Shown here in pieces: positions 1 to 6,076 of a stretch of DNA of 9,526 nucleotides; position 1 is the stretch's first letter, and every line of letters starts with the position of its first letter. The position numbers and the translations under genes were made by a program. The notes under the pieces were generated by a model. It saw nothing but the letters and a program-made list of their open reading frames with translations. It did not search any database and had not been told where the DNA came from. The DNA is from Acidimicrobiia bacterium (GTDB lineage: Bacteria > Actinomycetota > Acidimicrobiia > Acidimicrobiales > AC-14), in NCBI GenBank assembly GCA_019243595.1, contig JAFAUA010000016.1:1-9526 (forward strand), written 5' to 3'.

Positions 1-1368
1 GCCCAGGCCGCGGCCGCCCCGTTCCGCCTCTTCACCGTGCTGGCCGACTACTCGGGCACCGGTGACACCGCCTACCTCGCGGCCGTCCGCAGCCACGGCG
101 GCCTCGACCCCGACATCAACGTGCTGTGGACCGGCGACCAGGTCGTCTCCCCCACCATCAACCAGTCCCATGCGGCCGCCTACGCCCGCCTCCTCGGACG
201 CACGCGCGTTGGCATCTGGGACAACTACCCGACCAACGATTACACGGGCAACGCCGCGGGCAACCCGGTGCGCCTCTTCCTCGGGCCTGTCGAAGGCCGG
301 TCACCGACCCTGGCCACGGCGGTGTCAGGCATCGTCGCCAACGTCATGAACGAGGCGGCCGCCAACCGCTTCGCCCTCGGCACTCTGGCGCGGTACACGG
401 CGCGACCCGCGACCTACGACCCCGAGGCGGCATGGCGGTCCACCATCGCGTCGTTGGGCGACGCGCATCTGGCCGACGCTCTCGCCGCCCTGGCCGAGAA
501 CTCGCGCAGCTCCAGCCTCGACCGCAACGAATCGGTTGTGTTTGCTCCGCGCCGGGATGCCTTCCTGGCTGCACTCGCCACGCCGTCATGGCCCGGCGCG
601 TACAGCGCGCTGACCGCCGAGCTCGATCGCGAGAACAGCGCGGCCGCGACCATCACCACGGGATGGCCGGAACTGGCGGGCGAGATCCAACCCTTCCTCG
701 CCCAACTGACGGCCGGGTCGGCCACGGCCTTGACCGCCGCGCACCTCTTGGCAGCCCAACGGCCTTCGCTGTCGGCCGCCGACCGCGGCGGCACAGTGGT
801 GGGCACGGCCGCTCCGCCTTCATCCGTGGCGGTGACCACTCTCGCCGCACAGCTGCCGGGACTGCAGGCGGCCGACCTGGCCGATCCCCACGCCGTCTAC
901 GGCGACCGTCTCACTCCCGCGCTCTCCGATCCCAAGACCACCGGCACCCTCTTTATCAATCAGAACCGGATCGACGCCTTTGTCGCCACCGCGAGCCAGA
1001 TCACGGCGGCCTGGCTCCCCTCCGCTCCCCAAGCGGCCCGCGCCGTGACTGTCACCGTTGACGGTCACGCTGTGACCGTGAAGTCCGACGGCACCTTCTC
1101 GCTCGACGCCGGCCCCGGACCGCACTCGGTCGTGGCGACGGACGGCGCCGGCCGCCAGACCGCTGTCGTCGTCGGGACGCCACCCGCCGCCGCTCCACCC
1201 GCCAACGGCGCCGCCACTCACCAGGGCCCAGCTGTGCTCGCCACCCAGCTGGCCGCGACCGGTCCGACCTGGCCCCGGCTGCCCGAGCTGGGTGCGCTCC
1301 TGCTCCTGGTCGCCCTCGCCTTACGCCGCCGGTTGGTCGCGTCAGGAGCGGCCAATGTGGGTAGGTAG
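1..1368 (+). CDS. GH84 family beta-N-acetylglucosaminidase-type surface protein, 5'-truncated, with LAxTG anchor
   Basis: The reading frame is open from base 1, so the N-terminus lies outside the window; 455 residues are visible. Residues 41-46 (VLWTGD), 73-80 (WDNYPTND) and 92-100 (LFLGPVEGR) match the later strands of the GH84 catalytic barrel, which removes terminal N-acetylglucosamine. The catalytic Asp pair of GH84 should lie upstream and cannot be checked. A helical region follows, then a small beta module at about residues 345-388 (VTVTVDGHAVTVKSDG onward), an Ala/Pro linker, LAATG (bases 1249-1263), a hydrophobic segment (LGALLLLVALAL) and RRR. That tail has the layout of a sortase sorting signal, and LAxTG is the form used by actinobacterial class E sortases. 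The protein is therefore probably secreted and anchored at the cell surface, acting on GlcNAc-containing polymers. The GTG at 37 is an internal codon, not the start. Family call is firm; substrate is inferred. Confidence 0.85.
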   Translation, partial: AQAAAAPFRLFTVLADYSGTGDTAYLAAVRSHGGLDPDINVLWTGDQVVSPTINQSHAAAYARLLGRTRVGIWDNYPTNDYTGNAAGNPVRLFLGPVEGRSPTLATAVSGIVANVMNEAAANRFALGTLARYTARPATYDPEAAWRSTIASLGDAHLADALAALAENSRSSSLDRNESVVFAPRRDAFLAALATPSWPGAYSALTAELDRENSAAATITTGWPELAGEIQPFLAQLTAGSATALTAAHLLAAQRPSLSAADRGGTVVGTAAPPSSVAVTTLAAQLPGLQAADLADPHAVYGDRLTPALSDPKTTGTLFINQNRIDAFVATASQITAAWLPSAPQAARAVTVTVDGHAVTVKSDGTFSLDAGPGPHSVVATDGAGRQTAVVVGTPPAAAPPANGAATHQGPAVLATQLAATGPTWPRLPELGALLLLVALALRRRLVASGAANVGR

Positions 1369-1394
1369 TCCTCAGGCAACGAGGGAGGACAGGC

Positions 1395-1592
1395 ATGCCG
1401 AGGTCACGGCCCCGCGAAGAGATGGAGACCGCAAGCGGCGACAAGCGCTACGCGCGCCGCAACGAGGACGGCGCCTTCACCGAGGAGCAGGTCGACAAGG
1501 GTCGCTCGCTGTCGGCGGACCAGCGCCAAGACGCGCGCACCAAGGAGATCAAGCCCGGCTACGGCGGCGATCGCGGGGACCGTTCGTCCTAG
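1395..1592 (+). CDS. Small highly charged hypothetical protein (65 aa)
   Basis: The ATG at 1395 is preceded by a good ribosome binding site (GAGGGAGG, 1380-1387). The product is hydrophilic and rich in Arg, Lys, Asp and Glu, with no membrane segment or signal peptide. The middle part (GDKRYARRNEDGAF, then EEQVDKGRSLSADQR) resembles short conserved hypothetical proteins of unknown role found in many bacteria; I cannot name a Pfam family for it. It is probably disordered. Its stop codon TAG (1590-1592) overlaps the AGGAG ribosome binding site of the next gene, so the two are very likely co-transcribed and perhaps translationally coupled. A role alongside the STAS regulator is only a guess from this position. 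Confidence 0.65.
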   Translation: MPRSRPREEMETASGDKRYARRNEDGAFTEEQVDKGRSLSADQRQDARTKEIKPGYGGDRGDRSS

Positions 1593-1605
1593 GAGCGCGG
1601 CAGCG

Positions 1606-1917
1606 GTGAGCCTCATCATCGACGTGCGGGGCGACGCCCCCGTTTTCATCACGCTCGGCGGGGAGTTGGACGCCTTCAGCTCGCGTCGCCTACGCCACCG
1701 CCTTGACGAGGTCATCGAGGCTGGCCGCAGCGACGTCGTCATCGATCTCGCCGCCCTCGACTTCATCGACTCCACCGCCCTCGGCGTGCTCATCGGGGCC
1801 CGCCGCCAGGCTCGTCTCCACGGCGGTGATGTGCGCCTGCAGGGCGTGACCCCGGTGGCCAGGAGGGTGTTCGACGTCACCGGCCTCTCGCAGGTCTTCA
1901 ACGTCGACTACCGCTGA
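1606..1917 (+). CDS. STAS-domain anti-sigma factor antagonist (SpoIIAA/RsbV-like)
   Basis: The 103-residue product is a single STAS domain. The N-terminal strand with LGGELDAFSS (residues 17-26) and the switch loop LDFIDSTALGVL (residues 51-62) are typical. Ser56, after Asp55, is the expected phosphorylation site. In this family the unphosphorylated antagonist binds an anti-sigma kinase and frees a sigma factor; phosphorylation by the kinase switches it off, and a SpoIIE/RsbU phosphatase switches it on. The GTG start at 1606 is chosen because AGGAG (1591-1595) sits 10 bases before it and the domain begins at once. No RsbW-like kinase or sigma factor is adjacent, but a SpoIIE-type phosphatase lies at 3181-4356, so an orphan-arm arrangement is possible. 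The gene is followed by a strong terminator. Confidence 0.9.
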   Translation: MSLIIDVRGDAPVFITLGGELDAFSSRRLRHRLDEVIEAGRSDVVIDLAALDFIDSTALGVLIGARRQARLHGGDVRLQGVTPVARRVFDVTGLSQVFNVDYR

Positions 1918-1950
1918 GCAGAGCCGGCCCAAACGTGCAATAGTTGTTTC

Positions 1951-2028
1951 GTCGCTGGGGGGCCTTGGTCCCGTGCACGGGGCTGGAGGCGTCCTCCCCC
2001 CGCCCCGTGCCAGCGACATCTCTTTTTT
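1951..2028 (+). terminator. Large GC-rich hairpin with T-tract, intrinsic terminator of the STAS operon
   Basis: Nested inverted repeats are visible: GTCGCTGG (1951-1958) with CCAGCGAC (2010-2017); GCACGGGGC (1975-1983) with GCCCCGTGC (2002-2010); and an inner GGAGG-CGT-CCTCC (1985-1997). A run of six T (2023-2028) follows five bases after the last stem. This fits a rho-independent terminator for transcription coming from 1395-1917. The structure is larger than usual because 16 extra bases (1959-1974) lie between the outer and middle stems on the left side. The rest of 1918-2069 shows only a short GAGCGC/GCGCTC hairpin (2031-2048) and no gene. Confidence 0.75.
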
Positions 2029-2069
2029 ACGAGCGCTGGTGCGCGCTCAACTGCGGGCCCTGCGGCCGG

Positions 2070-2156
2070 TCAGACGCGCCCGCGGCCGCGCCAGTAGTAG
2101 CCACCGCCCCCGAACAGAAGGACGACGATCAACACGATCAACAGAATTTCCAACAT
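2070..2156 (-). CDS. Very small single-pass membrane protein (28 aa)
   Basis: Reading from the ATG at 2156, the peptide is MLEILLIVLIVVLLF, then GGGGYYWRGRGRV, then TGA (2072-2070). It has one continuous hydrophobic helix (residues 2-15), a glycine hinge, aromatic interface residues (YYW) and a basic tail, which fits a membrane peptide with its basic end in the cytoplasm. Tiny proteins with the same hydrophobic-GGGG-aromatic-RGR plan occur in many bacterial genomes, usually unannotated. The ribosome binding site is weak (AGCAGG about four bases before the ATG). It lies 111 bases downstream of hspR on the same strand and could be co-transcribed with it. Function is unknown. The call rests on composition and layout, since an ORF this short can also arise by chance. 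Confidence 0.5.
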   Translation of the reverse strand: MLEILLIVLIVVLLFGGGGYYWRGRGRV

Positions 2157-2267
2157 GACCTGCTCTTGCCCGCGCACCGACGAGCAGAAACCTGTGATGC
2201 GAGAAGCGGTTCTTCACGCGCCGGCGACGTCAGACGAGCGTCGGGGCGGCGGCGAGACCCTGACCGA

Positions 2268-2588
2268 CTACTTCTTCCGGCAGGCCCGACTGGCAACCGC
2301 AGTGGCCGCGAGCCGGGCCTGCTCGAGGGCACCCGTGAGCTCCGCGACCCTGGCTTCGAGCTCGAGGATGCGCCGGACGCCTTCGATGTTCACGCCTGAG
2401 TCGGTGAGCTCGGTGATGCGCCGCAACTGGTCGAGGTCGGCCTCGCTGTAGCGGCGGTTCCCGCCGTCAGTGCGGGCGGGCTCGACCAGCCCACGCCGTT
2501 CGTAGAGGCGCAGGGTCTGGGGATGCAGGCCGGCCAGGTCGGCCGCGACTGACATCACATACACACCGGCGTCCGGTTCGGGTGCCAT
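2268..2588 (-). CDS. hspR: HspR, MerR-family heat shock repressor
   Basis: The 106-residue product has the HspR form of the MerR DNA-binding domain: GVYVMSVAADLAGLHPQTLR (residues 8-27, helix-turn-helix), LYERRGLVEPART (28-40, second helix and turn) and GGNRRYSEADLDQL (42-55, wing). A C-terminal coiled coil follows (about residues 70-95). HspR represses chaperone genes by binding HAIR sites, usually with DnaK as co-repressor, and is released on heat shock. The ATG at 2588 is preceded by GGAGGGAGAGGG. In many actinobacteria hspR sits in the dnaK operon; here it stands alone, divergent from hsp20, with 124 bases between the start codons. Autoregulation and control of hsp20 through one shared operator are likely. 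The protein is slightly short for the family; the C-terminal tail is reduced. Confidence 0.93.
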   Translation of the reverse strand: MAPEPDAGVYVMSVAADLAGLHPQTLRLYERRGLVEPARTDGGNRRYSEADLDQLRRITELTDSGVNIEGVRRILELEARVAELTGALEQARLAATAVASRACRKK

Positions 2589-2616
2589 CCCTCTCCCTCC
2601 GATCCTGCTCGCGACA

Positions 2617-2645
2617 GGAATAAACCCTTAGTCGACTCTTGTCAA
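2617..2645 (-). promoter_or_regulatory. Candidate hspR promoter
   Basis: On the minus strand a perfect -35 box TTGACA (2645-2640) is followed after 17 bases by TATTCC (2622-2617), a weak -10; TTTATT (2624-2619) is an alternative at 15 bases. The -35 overlaps the -35 of the divergent hsp20 promoter and lies inside the HAIR-like element, so one bound repressor could block both. The -35 is convincing and the -10 is not. Confidence 0.5.
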
Positions 2646-2646
2646 G
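2626..2646. promoter_or_regulatory. HAIR-like HspR operator
   Basis: The HAIR consensus is CTTGAGT-N7-ACTCAAG. Read on the minus strand, this site is CTTGACA, seven bases, then ACTAAGG, matching five of seven bases in each half with exactly the right spacer length. The spacer and edges contain the palindrome AGTCGACT (2630-2637). It covers the -35 boxes of both divergent promoters, which is where a repressor site is expected. The match is imperfect, so this is inferred from position, spacing and the neighbouring hspR. Confidence 0.65.
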
Positions 2647-2668
2647 GAGAATGCGGCGGGAGTATAAG
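2639..2668 (+). promoter_or_regulatory. hsp20 promoter
   Basis: TTGTCA (2639-2644, five of six matches to the -35 consensus) and TATAAG (2663-2668, five of six matches to the -10 consensus) are separated by 18 bases. Transcription would start near 2675 and leave an untranslated leader of about 38 bases that carries the ribosome binding site GAGGAGGTG. This is a housekeeping-sigma type promoter, in keeping with control by repression (HspR) and not by an alternative sigma factor. Confidence 0.7.
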
Positions 2669-2712
2669 AACCGTGAAGGCCCCAGTGGCCGCGATTGAGG
2701 AGGTGGAGATTC

Positions 2713-3153
2713 ATGTTGATGCGTACCGACCCGTTCCGTGAGCTCGACCGCTTCGCCCAGCAGGCGCTCGGAACCCGCATGCGCCCGGCGGTCATGCCGA
2801 TGGACGCCTACCGCGAGAACGACCACTTCGTCGTGCACTTCGACCTGCCCGGTGTCGACACGTCGTCGATCGACCTCACGGTCGAGAAGAACGTGCTGAC
2901 CGTGTCGGCCGAGCGACAGTGGCAGGCGAACGACAGCCAGGAGGTGGTGGCGTCCGAGCGGCCGCAGGGACGGTTCAGCCGCCAACTGTTCCTCGGCGAG
3001 GGCCTCGACACCGAACGCGTCGAGGCGACCTACGACAACGGCGTCCTGTCGGTGACGGTCCCGGTTGCCGAGAAGGCCAAGCCCCGCAAGGTGCAGATCA
3101 GCGCCGGCAATGGGAAGGCCAGGGCGATAGACGCCAACGCAAACGAAAACTGA
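2713..3153 (+). CDS. hsp20: Hsp20 / alpha-crystallin family small heat shock protein
   Basis: The 146-residue product begins MLMRTDPFRELDRFAQQALG, a typical Hsp20 N-terminal arm, and carries an alpha-crystallin domain from about residue 35 to 130 (DAYRENDHFVVHFDLPGVD, then LTVEKNVLTVSAER, and YDNGVLSVTVPVAEKAKPRK). The tail has V-x-I (VQI), the short motif that docks neighbouring subunits. It is an ATP-independent chaperone that holds unfolding proteins. The ATG at 2713 is chosen because GAGGAGGTG (2697-2705) lies seven bases before it; a frame extension to TTG 2695 would place the start upstream of this site. It is divergent from hspR and convergent with the phosphatase gene, with 27 bases between their stops. 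Confidence 0.95.
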   Translation: MLMRTDPFRELDRFAQQALGTRMRPAVMPMDAYRENDHFVVHFDLPGVDTSSIDLTVEKNVLTVSAERQWQANDSQEVVASERPQGRFSRQLFLGEGLDTERVEATYDNGVLSVTVPVAEKAKPRKVQISAGNGKARAIDANANEN

Positions 3154-3162
3154 CGCCGCCCT

Positions 3163-3192
3163 CGGCGCCGCCTGGCGTCGTCAGCGGCGCCG
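3163..3192. terminator. Candidate bidirectional hairpin between convergent genes
   Basis: CGGCGCCGC (3163-3171) pairs perfectly with GCGGCGCCG (3184-3192) around a 12-base loop, between the hsp20 stop (3153) and the end of the phosphatase gene (stop at 3181-3183, inside the element). There is no T-tract on either strand, so it may work weakly or only with other factors. The position between convergent genes supports the call. Confidence 0.4.
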
Positions 3193-4356
3193 GAGGCGAG
3201 GACGCCAGTCCACGGAGACGACGGTGGCGTCGTCGCGGAGGGGGACCTGGCAATGGTCCACGACCGCCCGTGCGATACGCCGGACGACTTCAGTCGGCAG
3301 CTGGTCGCGGGTTTCGGCGATCAAGGCGCGAAGGCGTTCGCTGCCGAACTCCTCACCGGCTGGCGACGTCGCCTCCATGACACCGTCACTCACGAACAGC
3401 ACTCGATCCCCCGGCTCCAACGCGATCTCCTGCTCCCGGTAGTCGATACCGGGGAACAGGCCGAGTGGATAGTCGGCGAAGAGCTCGACCTCCTCGACGA
3501 CGTCCCCGTGAGCCAGCCAGGGCCGGGGGTGACCGGCGTTGACGACGCGCATGACGCCGCTCGACATGTCGATGGTGCCAATGGTGCCGGTGACGAACTG
3601 GTCGCCGCCGAACTGGTCGTGCACGACCTGGCTTGCCTCCTTGACTTGGTAAAGCACGTTGTGGCCGCGCCGGCGAGCGTGACGCAGGGCGGCGACGGCC
3701 AGGGTTCCAAGGAGCGCGGCACGGAGCCCATGGCCCATGCCGTCGGTGATGGCGACGTGGACGTCGTCGGCCTCGACGGCATAGTCGAAGCTGTCGCCTG
3801 CGATCGCGTGCGCGGGCTCCAAGGCGCCGGCGACGGAGAGCTCGTCTGCCTCATAGGCGAGCACCGGAAGGAGCTCCCATTGGATCTCGGCGGCCAGGAT
3901 GAGCTCCCGGCGCCGGCGCACGCGCTCGAACAGATCCGTGTAGCGCCGGGCGGTGGACACGACATACCCGACGACCATCGCGGCCCGAACAAGCTCCTCT
4001 CGCACCCGGGCTGAGGAATCGGGCAACAGGAGCTCGAGCACGCCGACACGCTCGGCCCGAACGGCCACCGGAAGGTAGAGACGCTCGCCGTTGTCGTCGT
4101 CGACCACGACCGGCGCCTGGGTGAGGAAGGCACGACCGGCGGCGCTGTCGTCGACCGGGAGCGACGGCTTCGCGTCGGGGTCGAGGTCGGCCGTCACGCG
4201 CTCGAGGGTGACCTCGCCGTAGTCGGCCAGCCACAGAGCGACTTCCTTGGCGCCGACGCTTTCAGAGAGGACGGCCGACAAGACGGTCGGCAGCGCGTAC
4301 GGCGGCGCGGCGTCCAACGCCCGGTGCAACGCGCCAACGAAGTCAAGATCAGTCAC
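3181..4356 (-). CDS. GAF-SpoIIE serine phosphatase (RsbU-type PP2C)
   Basis: The 391-residue product has a GAF-like sensor region (about residues 15-140), a linker helix (LFERVRRRRELILAAEIQWE, 142-161), and a SpoIIE/PP2C phosphatase domain (about 170-385). Metal and active-site motifs are present: AGDSFDY (186-192; Asp188, Asp191), ITDGMGHG (203-210; Asp205), NAGHP (273-277), SDGVMEA (323-329; Asp324) and RDDATVV (374-380). Such enzymes dephosphorylate STAS antagonists and so activate a sigma factor under stress. The STAS protein at 1606-1917 is the obvious local candidate substrate, though it is not adjacent. The start is GTG (4356-4354) with a G-rich site before it; 52 bases separate it from the diiron-protein gene upstream, so it may be the last gene of a four-gene run. 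No transmembrane segment is seen, so sensing would be cytoplasmic. Confidence 0.93.
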   Translation of the reverse strand: MTDLDFVGALHRALDAAPPYALPTVLSAVLSESVGAKEVALWLADYGEVTLERVTADLDPDAKPSLPVDDSAAGRAFLTQAPVVVDDDNGERLYLPVAVRAERVGVLELLLPDSSARVREELVRAAMVVGYVVSTARRYTDLFERVRRRRELILAAEIQWELLPVLAYEADELSVAGALEPAHAIAGDSFDYAVEADDVHVAITDGMGHGLRAALLGTLAVAALRHARRRGHNVLYQVKEASQVVHDQFGGDQFVTGTIGTIDMSSGVMRVVNAGHPRPWLAHGDVVEEVELFADYPLGLFPGIDYREQEIALEPGDRVLFVSDGVMEATSPAGEEFGSERLRALIAETRDQLPTEVVRRIARAVVDHCQVPLRDDATVVSVDWRPRLRRR

Positions 4357-4408
4357 GCCCGTCCCCCCACGCCTCAGACGCTAGGCGCGCTGGTCGGGTC
4401 GACCGGAT

Positions 4409-5347
4409 CTAGGCCACGTAGAGCGAGCGCTCACCGAGCGCACGATGCACGTCGGCGAAGAAGCGGTCGTTCACCGCGGCCCGCCAACGCGCTCCTCGCA
4501 CGATGCGGGCGGCCCAGTCGGGATGGTCGTCCACCAGGGGCCGCACCGCGTCGTCGAGCCACGCCTTCCCGTGAAGTGGGTCCACGTTCGCATGCTCTTC
4601 GTAGAAGGGAAAGGCGCCGGCGGGCGCACCCAGCCGACGCAGCCCGCGGACGACCTGGCGACAGCGGGGGCCGGCCTGGAGCTCGAGCAGTCCGAGGGCA
4701 CCCACCATCTCCGGCTGGAGCCAGCGGTTGGTCGCCAAGAGGCCGTTCAAGGCGCTGCGTTGGAGAGCGGGAACGGGGAGCTCGTCACGCGGGATGGCGA
4801 CCAGCCCAACGGCCTCGACCAGCCGCTCGTGCAGGACCGTGTGCACCTGGGTGGGATCGCCCTGGCCCATCTCGTCCCAGTAGTTGGCGCCCAAGGTGAC
4901 CTTCGCAAGACCTCGAATGCCGACCTGGCACAGGGCGACGAGGTCGTCGAACAGGGCGTCCGGGCCGCCCTCGATGGCGAGGAAGGAAACGAGCTGCTCC
5001 CAGTCAGCCGAGGTTGCCACCCAGTCGTAGATCGAGTCGTCGGTTCCGCGGGCGATCCTCCGGAGGTCGACGGACACGTCGGCCGGCGTCGTGGGCGTCC
5101 AGGCGGACGACTCGTCGAGACTCTCGATGAACGGCTCCTCGAGGCGGATCTTGAGCTCTGCGATCGCGGGATGGTTCTGGAACCGCACCCGGCCGGCGAC
5201 CCGCTCGATCGGCTCCAGCCAGAGGTCATAGATCGTCAGAAGCGCGCACAGCCGATCGGCCTCGTCAGCCGCGTCGCAGCCGGCGAGCCCGTCGAAGGTT
5301 CCGCTGTCGAGGGCGTGGGCGAGGCGGCGGGTGAGCCGGAAGTTCAC
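4409..5347 (-). CDS. Haem-oxygenase-like diiron (iron-containing redox enzyme) family protein
   Basis: The 312-residue, all-helical product shows two signature blocks: YWDEMGQGDPTQVH (156-169) and FYEEHANVDPLHGKAW (248-263). The spacings Glu159-x9-His169 and His252-x3-Asp256-x2-His259, with Glu126 on an earlier helix (FLAIEGGPD), give a six-ligand set like that of diiron oxygenases of the haem-oxygenase-like (HDO) fold such as the SznF central domain; this comparison is from memory. Members use O2 to oxidise or cleave amino-acid or fatty-acid-like substrates. The GTG start (5347-5345) overlaps the stop of the methyltransferase gene (GTGA), with no clear ribosome binding site of its own, so it is probably translationally coupled and made in step with the methyltransferase. 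Residues 1-110 do not resemble anything I can name. Substrate is unknown. Confidence 0.85.
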   Translation of the reverse strand: MNFRLTRRLAHALDSGTFDGLAGCDAADEADRLCALLTIYDLWLEPIERVAGRVRFQNHPAIAELKIRLEEPFIESLDESSAWTPTTPADVSVDLRRIARGTDDSIYDWVATSADWEQLVSFLAIEGGPDALFDDLVALCQVGIRGLAKVTLGANYWDEMGQGDPTQVHTVLHERLVEAVGLVAIPRDELPVPALQRSALNGLLATNRWLQPEMVGALGLLELQAGPRCRQVVRGLRRLGAPAGAFPFYEEHANVDPLHGKAWLDDAVRPLVDDHPDWAARIVRGARWRAAVNDRFFADVHRALGERSLYVA

Positions 5348-6045
5348 GGTCTGCCACTCGCGTGCGGCTGGCGTCGCACGAGCGCGACGGCCCGCTCGTC
5401 GTCGTGGACTCGGGCGTCGGCAACGACCAGCGGGCGGGCGTCGGCGAGCGATGCGAGGGCCTCCAGCTGTCCCGGACCGCGCACTTGAAGGAGGCAGGCG
5501 CCGTCGCCGGAGAGGTGGCCGGCCGCTACATCCAGGCAGGCAAGGATGACGTCCAGCCCTGCCGGCCCCCCGTCGATCGCCGGACGTGGATCCTCCGGGA
5601 ACCTGGAGACATCGACGCTCGGCACATACGGAGGGTCGGCGATGATGAGGGGGAACCGTTCGTCGGGCCGCAGCGCCGAAGCGATGTCGTCGCAGCGGAT
5701 ATCGACCCGGTCAGCGATGCCCGCCCGGTCGGCGTTCAGGCGAGCGAAGCGGCACGCCGCCGGCTCGCTGTCGACCTGGACCAACTGCCGACCAGACAGC
5801 ACCACGGCGTACAGGCCGATGTGGCCGGCGCCGGAACACAGCTCGAGGATCGGGCCGGGACCGACCGAGGGCGCGAGCTCTGCGGCCCAGATCGACTGCA
5901 TCGCGGTCCACGGGCGAGGCCGCAGGACCGTGCCATCGAAGGCGATATCGAGAGCCCCGAAGTCGACCCGTTCGGGACGGTCCATCAGTTCAGGGACGGC
6001 ACCTGCAAACACCTGTTCCTCATACCCCGCCGTAAACACCGACAA
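5344..6045 (-). CDS. Class I SAM-dependent methyltransferase, PrmC/HemK-like
   Basis: The 233-residue product has a Rossmann methyltransferase core: motif I ILELCSGAGHIGLYA (66-80), an acidic residue after strand 2 (VDSEP, 91-95), and ADPPYVPS (136-143), the (D/N)PPY motif of enzymes that methylate planar nitrogen. AIDGGPAGLDV (156-166) resembles the matching PrmC segment. It lacks the PrmC N-terminal helical domain, so it is unlikely to be the true release-factor enzyme. The start is uncertain: TTG at 6045 has no ribosome binding site, while GTG at 6012 (residue 12) follows GAGGA closely. It lies 31 bases downstream of the reductase gene and its stop overlaps the diiron-protein start. The tight link suggests that both act on the same small molecule or protein. 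Confidence 0.9.
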   Translation of the reverse strand: MSVFTAGYEEQVFAGAVPELMDRPERVDFGALDIAFDGTVLRPRPWTAMQSIWAAELAPSVGPGPILELCSGAGHIGLYAVVLSGRQLVQVDSEPAACRFARLNADRAGIADRVDIRCDDIASALRPDERFPLIIADPPYVPSVDVSRFPEDPRPAIDGGPAGLDVILACLDVAAGHLSGDGACLLQVRGPGQLEALASLADARPLVVADARVHDDERAVALVRRQPHASGRP

Positions 6046-6076
6046 GCGCCGGGTTCGCGTGAGGCTGCAGGCCCGG

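Noticed and set aside
126..1061. 311-residue plus-strand frame over the GH84 gene
   Set aside because: Arg/His/Pro/Gly-rich shadow of the GH84 frame.
1331..1394. Sigma-B-like promoter (GTTx ... GGGTA) before the 65-residue protein gene
   Set aside because: The two boxes are about 23 bases apart, too far for that promoter class, and lie inside the GH84 coding region.
2651..2698. 15-codon leader ORF before hsp20, preceded by AAGGAG
   Set aside because: The AAGGAG is only one base from the ATG, too close to work, and the frame lies mostly over the -10 region and the predicted transcription start.
3253..4014. 253-residue plus-strand frame opposite the phosphatase
   Set aside because: The minus frame carries all SpoIIE motifs; this one is a shadow.
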